DNA of 64,000 nt from Onthophagus taurus (taxonomy: Eukaryota; Arthropoda; Insecta; Coleoptera; Scarabaeidae), in assembly GCF_036711975.1 (NCBI RefSeq), contig NC_091968.1, positions 682,001 through 746,000 of the forward strand, written 5' to 3'. Shown piece by piece: positions 56,132-64,000 of this stretch (positions are counted from its first letter, which is position 1; each line of letters begins with the position of its first letter). The translations under genes were made by a program, and so were the position numbers. Under the pieces are notes generated by a model. It worked only from the letters and a program-made list of their open reading frames with translations, had not been told where the DNA came from and did no database searches.

Positions 56132-56558
56132 TACATATAAACACGCAAAAAATTGACCCACTACATCATACCACTTACCACGCTGAGTCAGATATTGTTA
56201 CTTTTCAAAGTTTTATCGCAGATATATTGACCTTGATTTAATAAACTGAAATCGTGCACTCCAGCTTATTAAGACGAGGCAGTTTGCGGCCGAGGCGCTG
56301 CGCTCTTTGACACGAGTCTTGTGTTGATATGGTTTTAACTCTAATGCCTCGTCCGCAAGCGACCTCGGCTTCTCGTGTATTATGCCGAGGTTGCTTGCAG
56401 CCGAGGCACTAAAGTTAATATATTAACACAAGACTAATGTCAAATAATGTACTGTCTCGGCCGCAAGCGACCTTGATTTAATACAGTGACATCGTGTATT
56501 AAACCGAGGACGCTTGCGGCCGAGGCAGTACGTTGATTAACCTTGTGTTGGAAATGTA
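56132..56558. repeat. Cluster of GCGGCCGAGGC motifs in both orientations
   Basis: TTGCGGCCGAGGC, GCCTCGTCCGCAAGCGACCT, GAGGTTGCTTGCAGCCGAGG, CGGCCGCAAGCGACCTTG and ACGCTTGCGGCCGAGGCAG occur within 250 bp, alternating in orientation, in an otherwise AT-rich area. Successive units can pair as hairpins. A single copy is at 52562. No coding content. Confidence 0.75.
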
Positions 56559-56661
56559 CAGGATGGTTTAAATTCGATGTCCGAATAGACTATCTCAAAG
56601 CGCTATCGTCTTTTGTTTTTCCCCTAGATGCCAAAATTGAAAATATCGGAGGAGTAGGTGC

Positions 56662-57664
56662 ACGGTAAAAAAAAGATGTAAAAATACATTATACTACAAG
56701 ATTGACTTATGAAATAATACATGAATTAACAACGTAATTTTCGAAATCCAGTTAATACCAAGTAAAATGACAGGAAATTAGTATATTTACAAAATATTAC
56801 ATTTTTTTAATATGAATTACACAAAGCATTGTAAACTATAGGAAAAACCTGTAAATAAATGGAAAATCAAGTAAAACAATGTAAATGTATTTAATAAATT
56901 GGGAAATCATGTAATATTGTTAAAAATTACTATTACGAACATGTAAAATACGGGATGGCCCCACCACCACTTTCTGCGTTCGCACAACTGTACGCTTGCA
57001 ACTACGCACAACGCGTTGACACCATTGTGCCGAGTACAGTCTAATAACGTATGAATAGTCGAACATTATACGCGCTATCTTATAATAATAATAATAATAA
57101 ACCACTTTAATCTGTCCATTTAGTATTTGGTTGTTTGGTGCCCTTTAGTACATATGCAGGTTGTACACAAAGTGTTTGTGTTCCAAGTTTGCCGTCTGTT
57201 AAAATTGTAAAAGTTTACACTTTTTAATCTTTTAATGCTTTTGTACTGTAAAACATTATAACAATGGTGGAAAAACTATTGGCTTTCATAATTTAGACAT
57301 AAAACTAATTTGGATATGTAGAACTTCCATAATGACATTCGTATTTTTACATTTATTTAAGCTTAAAATGATGTAAATGTACAGGGCTGAATAATGAATT
57401 ATTACATAGCAGACGAACTACAATATTCATAGCACAAGTAATTGTACATATAAATATAGTTATTTTTACGTGTTAATACGTGTACATTACTTGGGTTAAG
57501 AAGTAAAATTACATCAATCACAAACGAAAAGTACAAACATAGAAATGGAAAATGCGCTTGTTTAGATATGCATTTATTTTGCTATTACATACGTGTAACT
57601 TTTTACATGAATATAGATGGCAATAAATTACCAGTACTGGACCATGTAATTATTTTTTACTGTG
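56662..57664. mobile_element. Non-autonomous element, 1.0 kb, CACGGTAAAAA ends
   Basis: Left CACGGTAAAAAAAAGATGTA, right inverted CACAGTAAAAAATAATTACA, in MITE copy 2 where copy 1 reads TAGGTGGAG uninterrupted; the flanks are TAGGTG and TGGAG, so at most a 2-bp (TG) duplication. Rich in TGTAA/TTACA words (CATGTAA, AATTACAT). No ORF. Superfamily not identified. Confidence 0.65.
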
Positions 57665-59353
57665 TGGAGTATTATAACTAATTCGTTACTTTTTTCTGAT
57701 TACAAAAATATAGGGTTCCGCAGATATATTTCTTATTGTTTTAGAATAAATCTAAAAATAAACTTTTTTTATAACATTTCTAAACGCCGCCGAAATCTAC
57801 TGAGTGGCCCAAAATTCGCGCAACCAATTGAAAAAAAATGACATTGCGTAGCAAAAATACAAAATTTATTCGGAAAAAAACAAAATACACAAAATTAGTT
57901 TGAAGCAAGGCAAAAACCGACTCTCTGGCATCATAACAAATGTTCGAAATGACCTCCTTCTTGTTCGATGCACTTCAGACATCGCTTTTTAACAGCTTTA
58001 CAGATGCGCTCAAGTAAAGGTTTATCTGCATTCAGCGTATCGACTTCGTTGGTTATGATGTTTTTCATGGTCTCCACATCTGGTAAATCATTTTTGTACA
58101 CCCTATCCTTTAAAATTCCCCACACGGCAAAATCCAAGGGAGTCAGGTCAGGAGATCTTGCAGGCCACTCTACTCGACCTCGTGTACCGATCCAATCCGG
58201 GAAATTTTGATTTAGGAATTCGCGAACAATGATAGCGTAATGGGGCGGCGCACCATCTTGTTGAAGAGTTAAAACACGACCAGAAAAATCCGGGTTATTA
58301 TTCATTTCATCGCGCAGTTCCATTAACAAATCAAGGTATGCAATACCTGTTACTGTTGCGTCGAAAAAGTAGGGGCCGACAATGCCGAAGGAGCAAACAC
58401 CAAGCCATACTGTTACACCAGGAACGTTTAATTCTTCTTGCACCGTGATATGCGGATTTTCTGTAGACCAGTACACGCAATTGTGTCTGTTGATTCGGCC
58501 ATTTAATTTAAACTGTGCTTCATCTGACCACAAAATGGTTTTAAAGAACTCTTCGAACGCTTCACATCGAATTACGTACCACTCACAAGGGAAGTGTCAC
58601 AACTGTGTCTCACCGATTTCGATGCAATTTGGTACAGTCATAGAATGGGCCAAAATAAGGTTCGTACATTTTTTTATACGTGCGGTAAAAGCCCCTGGGG
58701 CGAGTTATAGGGGTTGAAAGTTTGGAGAAAAAGTACGTTTTCACTTATATTTTAAAAATGAAAAGTGCTATCAAAATTTGGTAAATTGTAACTGATATTC
58801 ATTTTAAAAGAGCTTTCTTTTGATGTATCACACATATACCAGAGGGTTAAGAAGGGCGAACTACCCCTATTTTTTTGGAATTATTTAAAAACCACCCTAT
58901 CGATTTTGGCGGCATTAAGTATACTTCCAGCACGTTCAAAAATATTAGTTAAGGGTTTTTTCCCATTCGCTCTAGATCATCCCCAGCGAAGTTACGGGGG
59001 TTAACATGTAACCACTTTTCGTAAGAATGATGTGATAAAATTGTCAGGTATTTTGAAAATACTTTAACAAAACCGTAAATTAGTCGCACAATAAAATGTT
59101 TAATGTAAAATAAGGCATAATACACCATTTAGGGGTGGTTGGGGTTAACCACCCCCTTAAAAATTAATTCTATCCCGGGCATTACTTGTTGATTACGGCG
59201 AAATTTGGTACTGTGTTTGTTTTATATAGTTTATTAGTTTATTTTTATTCTACATAATGTTGCCAAAAATACACCTACCAAAAAAATTTTGGCACAATAT
59301 TTGTTTTTTTAGTGCCGCTTGCTAAAGGTCATTTCTCAAAATAGTTTTTTCTA

Positions 59354-59395
59354 GTATAAAAGAACGTGTGCCCAGTGGGTAGATTTTAGTTTCAG
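59354..59395 (+). promoter_or_regulatory. Promoter of the DDE_1 transposase
   Basis: TATAAAAG at 59355-59362 and a TTAGTTTCAG initiator-like sequence at 59386-59395, about 30 nt downstream, then an ATG at 59413. This spacing is that of a textbook insect core promoter. Confidence 0.65.
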
Positions 59396-59412
59396 AGCAA
59401 CTGACAGAAGCA

Positions 59413-61002
59413 ATGGTTACAATAAACCCAATAAACGTTTTAAATTTGCTAATGACAGTTTTTACTGTTATGAATATTCCCCAGACTCCTGTAAATGAAG
59501 CAGAAGTTAGTTTAAAAGAAAATATACAGCGTATTTTAATGGAAAGTATGGAAGACTACAATATGCAAATTGAAGACGAAACTGTATTAATTTTCGATTC
59601 ATCCAATGGCATCAATGACGGTCAGCAAATTATTGAAGACCAGGATACAACTGACAGGTTTGTAGAAGATACTGATGCTCATTGTCCATTGAAGGATGAC
59701 ATCGACTACGAGTACAAATTAGAGGCGGTAAATTACTGGACAAGTGGGAAGAAAGGTTATTTGAAACTAGAAACCGTAAAAAACAAATACCGAAAAGTAA
59801 CGTCAAAGACCCAATTGCACAGATGGTCTAAATATATTGAAGAAAGAGGGACATACAAAGAAAAATTAGCAGAAATTACCGAATTTGTAATTAATCAAGC
59901 GAGAGCCGCCGTAGATAATAAATTGCCACTACATGATATTGATATACGCAGATGGGCTATACAAGCTAGAAATGAAAAGAATTTATCTCCTCAACTGTTC
60001 AAAGCATCTCATAGCTGGGTGCAACGTTTTAAGAAAGCAAATCGGTTAGTAAGCCGAAAAATAACAAAATTTCTATCCCAAAAACAAATTGGAAATGTTG
60101 ATCGAGTAAAAACTTTAGCAAAAGATTTCGTTAAAGAGGCAAAGCTACAAATCCAAATATATGGACCTGAAAACACCTACAATTCGGATCAGAGCGGTTT
60201 TAACTTGGAATTCCATTCGGGAAGAACATTAAGCGATTTAGGAGTTAAAACCGTAGAAAGTGTGGTCCAGTCGGTGTCATCTACAACGCACAGTTACACA
60301 ATTCAACCCGTAATATCTGCTGATGGGAAACTTCTTTCTCCACTTTTTATTGTTTTAAAAGAACCCTCTGGCAGCTTTGGACCGAGGGTAGCAAATACAA
60401 TGTTTAAAGCAGACAATATATACGTTTTGGCATCAAAATCTGGAAAGTTAACTTCAGAACACATGAAAAATTGGCTCCAAAATGTATATTTTCCAAATAC
60501 TGGTTCTAAATCATTATTATTATTAGATTCTTGGAGTGGCCATTGTCCTGAAGTTATTAGTGAAATAACTCCATCAGGTACTAATTTTAAACATTTATCT
60601 ATACCTGCAGGGACAACAGGTCAAATACAGCCCCTAGATGTATTTGGTTTCAGAATATGGAAAAATTTTATTAGAAGATTCTCTGATCAGATTATTCTTT
60701 ACCAGTATGATGTCAATTTACATCAGAGGGATAACATATTAAAATTGCAATCGTTGACGCATAACCAGTTGGCTTCCCCTCGGTTTATAAATGTTTTTAA
60801 ATACGCATGGTTTGCAAGTGGCTATATAGAGGAGAGACCAGACCATTTTGAAAATCCCGTGGAAGTTTGCTTTTCGAGTGAGAAGCCAACGTGTGATATC
60901 TGTGGGGATATAGCGGTCATAACATGTGCATGGTGTAAAAAATCCTTATGTTTAAAACATTTTTTCCACGACTTTCATTTTTGCCAACACTACGTAGAAT
61001 AA
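59413..61002 (+). CDS. DDE_1 superfamily transposase, intact
   Basis: 529 aa, single exon. Psq/Tc5-type helix-turn-helix regions (YEYKLEAVNYW..SKTQLHRWSKYI, about 99-142; HSWVQRFKKANRLVSRK, 200-216), then a DDE_1 domain: D259 in YNSDQSGFN, D372 in LLLDSWSGHCPE, D409 in GQIQPLDVFGFR; 36 residues separate the last two. A C-terminal Cys/His zinc domain (CDICGD, CAWCKKSLC, HDFHFC; residues 494-524) is an unusual addition. No stops or frameshifts. Proteins of this class (pogo, jerky, CENP-B) bind DNA through the N-terminal half. Probably competent for transposition at insertion. Confidence 0.93.
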   Translation: MVTINPINVLNLLMTVFTVMNIPQTPVNEAEVSLKENIQRILMESMEDYNMQIEDETVLIFDSSNGINDGQQIIEDQDTTDRFVEDTDAHCPLKDDIDYEYKLEAVNYWTSGKKGYLKLETVKNKYRKVTSKTQLHRWSKYIEERGTYKEKLAEITEFVINQARAAVDNKLPLHDIDIRRWAIQARNEKNLSPQLFKASHSWVQRFKKANRLVSRKITKFLSQKQIGNVDRVKTLAKDFVKEAKLQIQIYGPENTYNSDQSGFNLEFHSGRTLSDLGVKTVESVVQSVSSTTHSYTIQPVISADGKLLSPLFIVLKEPSGSFGPRVANTMFKADNIYVLASKSGKLTSEHMKNWLQNVYFPNTGSKSLLLLDSWSGHCPEVISEITPSGTNFKHLSIPAGTTGQIQPLDVFGFRIWKNFIRRFSDQIILYQYDVNLHQRDNILKLQSLTHNQLASPRFINVFKYAWFASGYIEERPDHFENPVEVCFSSEKPTCDICGDIAVITCAWCKKSLCLKHFFHDFHFCQHYVE

Positions 61003-63382
61003 AAATAAATTTAATATTGAAAATTAATATAATACATAAAAAACGTCAATTAGTAATGTAGAATAAACTTCTTTGGTATATTGAACTATTTTTTTTGTCA
61101 GTTGCTTTTTAACTCATAAATAAATAAAATATCTTATTTATCTAGTAGTTTTATATTTATTATTTAAAGAAAATGAGGGTAGTTTACCTCGTGGAACATC
61201 GATAGATAGATTTTTAAAAAACAATACCACAGTTACGATGGCAGTTTTCATCTTCGAGGTATAAACAAAAAACTACCCCTAATTTGTAACCCTTATAACC
61301 ATTTTCAAAAATTTTTACTTCAAATATAAAACAAACACAGTACCAAATTTCGCCGTAATCGACAAATAACGCCCGGGATAGAATTAATTTTTAAGGGGGT
61401 GGATAACCCCAACAACCCCTATATGGTGTATTATGCCTTATTTTACACTAAACATTTTATTGTGCGACTAATTTACGGTTTTGTTTAAAGTATTTTCAAA
61501 ATACCTGACAATTTTATCACATCATTCTTACGAAAAGTGCTTACATGTTAACCCCCGTAACTTCGCTGGGGTTGATCTAGGGCGAATGGGAAAAAACCCT
61601 TAACTAATATTTTTGAACGCACTAGAAGTATACTTAATGCCGCCAAAATCGATAGGGTGGTTTTTAAATAATTCCAAAAAAATAGGGGTAGTTCGCCCTT
61701 TTTAACCCTCTGCTATATGTGTGACACATCAAAAGAAAGCTCTTTTAAAATGAATATCAGTTACAATTTACCAAATTTTGATAGCACTTTTCGTTTTCAA
61801 AATATAAGTGAAAACGTACTTTTTCTCCAAACTTTCAACCCCTGTAACTCGCCCCAGGGGCTTTTACCGCACGTATAAAAAAATGTGCGAACCTTATTTT
61901 GGCCCATTCTATGACTGTACCAAATTGCATCGAAATCGGTGAGACACAGTTGTGACACTTCCCTTGTCAGCGAACTGAAGTCTGCGGTCCGGATCGTCTT
62001 CTGTTAATGCTTGTAAAAGACGTGGTCTGTAAACATGCATACCTAATTCCTTCATTATTCGCTGTAAGCTGGAACGAGAAATTTCCAATTCATGGCAAGC
62101 CTTACGGACTGATCGCGCCGGTGTTTCAACGAAACTCTCAGCGACCATCTGTACGTTTTGTGCAGTTCGCACGCTGCGTGGCCGCCCCGAACGCTTCGTG
62201 TCATTAACAGTACCATTTTGTTCTAACCTTTTTATCAAGCGATACACAGTTTCACGCCTCGGAACTTGACTGTTAGGAAACTTTTCGGCAAAATCGGAGA
62301 AAATGTTTCGATAATCGGCATGATAACGGTAGTACGAGCTCACTAAAAACACGCGTTCCGCAATTGTGAACCGATAACGCGCTCCGGCTGCCATAGCTAC
62401 ACACGGACAACTGGTTGACACGGTTAACCTTGTACTAGTGGGGTGAAACCGGCGCATGCGTATTTTGTGTTAGCGTTGCGCGAATTTTGGGCCACTCTGT
62501 ATATAGTGTCGTTGAAGAAATGAAATTTACAGTTTCCTGTAAATTAAGGAGCGGTATTTAAATTACGGGGTATTATTTTTCTAGTATTTACAAACAAATA
62601 ATTATATTTATTACATCAACTGTTAATACGGAAATATTTAATGGATTGCATTGTTTTGGATTGGAGAAATATGTTTTTTTAAATTTTTAGTTATAGTACC
62701 GTAATGTACAGGAAACTGTAAATTTAATTTCTTCGACGACACTAAAAAAAAAGTTGATTTTTAGCTTTATTCTAAAACAATAAGAAATAGACTTATCGAA
62801 CCCTATATTTTTGTAATCAGAAAAAAATAACTAATTTAATAAGCGAATAATCAGTGGTTGTTTCTATTTAAAAAAACGAAAATTGTCATAATATCTCAAA
62901 ATCTAAAACCGCTAAAATTTTTTTTACAACGTCATCAAATTCTCTGTAAAAAAGTGTCCATATAATGTCGTAGTAATAATACTCCACCTATAATAGTAAC
63001 CAAGATAATTGCACTTGCTGGTTTTACGATATTTTCAATTTTGGGCTCTAGGAGAAAAACAAAAGGCAATAGCGCTTTGAGGTTTTCGACATCGGAATTT
63101 ATTCAAAAAAAGAGATCGAGGCATGTAAGCTACTTTTTTTCTAACTCTTATAGTTTCCGAAATATATTATATTATATTATTGTTCCTATTCGGACATCGA
63201 ATTTGAACCAACCTGTACATACATACGTTCATTGACACGAACTTTTTAAAGTTGCTTTAAACAAAAAAATTAAGAGCATTTTCAATTATTTTACTAAATA
63301 CTCGTTATTTAAAAAACCAATCGATATTGCAGAACAATTTAGATTATAAAGTTGGCAACATTAACAGGAGAATTTTGTTATA

Positions 63383-63819
63383 TAGTAGAAACCACGAGAG
63401 CTGGCAGTGACAGATCGCTTACAAATGGTATGAATCAAGATATGAACGTACGACTTACAATTAGATTATTTCACCACATAGATTTAAATGTAGGTTATGT
63501 TAGTAATAGAGGTTATATGTCAAAGATATTATTTTAATGATTTTCCTTTCAAAGAAAACATTTTCGGCTTGTGAAGACACTAACAGATTCATGACAACGC
63601 TCACAAGACGTTTCGATTTGAGGTTATAATTATAAAGTGACATCCCGTAGAAGAACAGACGTACTTTTTCGACGTGGCCATTTGAATTGTACAGCAGACA
63701 TATTAAACTAATGCTATCTCTTTCCAACACACATTACTCTCTAGCGGTTTGTGAACTACGTATGGCATTTGTAAGAGCGGAAAATGATGATTTACTGCCA
63801 GCTCTCGTGGCGTCTACTA
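63383..63819. mobile_element. Short inverted-repeat element, 437 bp
   Basis: TAGTAGAAACCACGAGAGCT at 63383 faces GCTCTCGTGGCGTCTACTA ending 63819; inward blocks CTTACAAATGG and the inverted CCATACGTAGTT also relate. No coding capacity. The superfamily is not clear. The rest of 63216-64000 shows no gene; near the end, AAAATTCGTTTTT and AAAACGAATTTT form another small inverted pair. Confidence 0.65.
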
Positions 63820-64000
63820 TAACATATTTTGAAATTAATTTGTGTCAAAGTCACATTTCAAATTAAATTTTTCGCTTTTTAGTAATAAAAATGGTTTTTG
63901 TTATTAACTAAAATGGAAATAAAATTCGTTTTTATATAAATAATAAAAATAAAATATCCATTTAAAGTACGAAAACGAATTTTATTTACATCAAACATAA

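Larger units (their letters stand above)
58586..61966 (+). mobile_element. DDE_1 (CENP-B/jerky-like) transposon with about 640-bp TIRs
   Basis: Starts CAAGGGAAGTGTCACAACTG and ends with the exact inverse, flanked by the 3-bp duplication TCA (58583-58585 and 61967-61969). The inverted repeats run 58586-59228 and about 61326-61966 with very few differences, including CCCCTGGGGCGAGTTATA and GGGGTTAACATGTAA... blocks. An open transposase and a clean TATA box lie between. It looks whole. Confidence 0.93.
57931..62394 (-). pseudogene. Mariner element 4 transposase, interrupted by insertion
   Basis: The N-terminal part (62394 to about 61967, MAAGARYRFTIAERVFLVSS, helix-turn-helix regions to RLQFA) and the C-terminal part (about 58585 to 57931) are both open. 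The C-terminal part has FKTILWSDEAQFKLNG, LTLQQDGAPPHYAIIVREF and WPARSPDLTPLDFAVWG with all three Asp and ends EQEGGHFEHLL. The only break visible is the DDE_1 insertion, so that element jumped into a transposase with no other break. Confidence 0.93.
57800..62499 (-). mobile_element. Tc1/mariner element 4, split by a DDE_1 element
   Basis: Ends CTGAGTGGCCCAAAATTCGC and inverted GCGAATTTTGGGCCACTCTG, TA on each side. Short TIRs of about 28 bp and a net length of about 1.3 kb, a classical compact mariner. The transposase, read leftward, is cut at codon level by the 3.4-kb element at 58586-61966. Confidence 0.93.
56559..63215. mobile_element. MITE family M, copy 2, expanded by nested insertions
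   Basis: Ends CAGGATGGTTTAAATTCGAT and inverted ATCGAATTTGAACCAACCTG, flanked by TA. The arm sequence matches the copy at 48313-49698, resuming at 57665 (GGAGTATTATAACTAATTC) and at 62502 (TAGTGTCGTTGAAGAAATG). Inserted in it: a 1,003-bp element (56662-57664) and mariner element 4 (57800-62499), itself hit by the DDE_1 element. Confidence 0.88.

Noticed and set aside
63352-63730. Short ORFs near the right end
   Set aside because: They lie across the inverted-repeat element at 63383-63819 and have no protein-like features.
1-64000. LTR retrotransposons, endogenous retroviruses, Polintons or other virus-derived elements
   Set aside because: I looked for paired direct terminal repeats, integrase, gag or capsid-like frames. 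The only reverse transcriptases belong to non-LTR LINEs.
1-64000. tRNA, rRNA or snRNA genes
   Set aside because: No cloverleaf box A/B pairs or conserved rRNA or snRNA blocks noticed; a covariance-model search was not possible.

Overview
The window looks like nuclear DNA of an insect, most plausibly a beetle (inference). It is AT-rich, host introns are mostly 49-330 bp, host genes match insect families, and Tc1/mariner, Harbinger, piggyBac, Transib and LINE elements are dense. I see no bacterial operons, no CRISPR, no tRNA or rRNA genes, and no LTR or virus-like element.

Host genes, left to right. Mcm6 (minus strand, runs off the left edge). C1D and WDR6 (plus strand, only 5 nt between the two ORFs). 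A small secreted cysteine-rich EB-type protein (minus). A Harbinger-derived HARBI1-like protein that has lost two catalytic residues. Three GILT-like thiol reductase paralogues plus a GILT fragment. mRpL46 (minus). A GAPR-1-like CAP protein. An intronless, divergent ADP/ATP-carrier-like protein. WDR6 is one gene: a 6.06-kb transposon-filled intron (9095-15155) separates two exons whose reading frames join in phase. Several short or split exons (Mcm6 exon 1, the EB gene, GILT exons 1-2, mRpL46 exons 1, 2, 4 and 5) were found by reading splice sites.

Regions. 1-7.6 kb: Mcm6 and C1D are divergent; their shared promoter is duplicated, and a 180-bp satellite array lies between the two copies. 9-15 kb: WDR6 intron with mariner, Harbinger and foldback repeats. 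17.8-26 kb: foldback element, mariner and LINE fragments, with the HARBI1-like gene preceded by a promoter repeated three times. 27-34.7 kb: GILT cluster with a second satellite (132 bp) amplified together with duplicated GILT 5' regions. 38-52.4 kb: two nests of transposons, Transib > LINE > mariner > 34-bp mini-element, and mariner > piggyBac > MITE. 52.4-56.6 kb: carrier gene, a 647-bp foldback MITE and a GC-rich inverted motif cluster. 56.6-63.2 kb: MITE > mariner > DDE_1 (CENP-B/jerky-like) element with about 640-bp terminal repeats and a 3-bp target duplication.

Recurring theme: at three places (Mcm6/C1D, HARBI1-like, GILT) a promoter and the start of the adjacent gene were tandemly duplicated. 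At two of them an unrelated satellite lies between a truncated copy and the intact gene. Coordinates of exons, terminal repeats and target duplications were read by eye; percentage identities were not computed.
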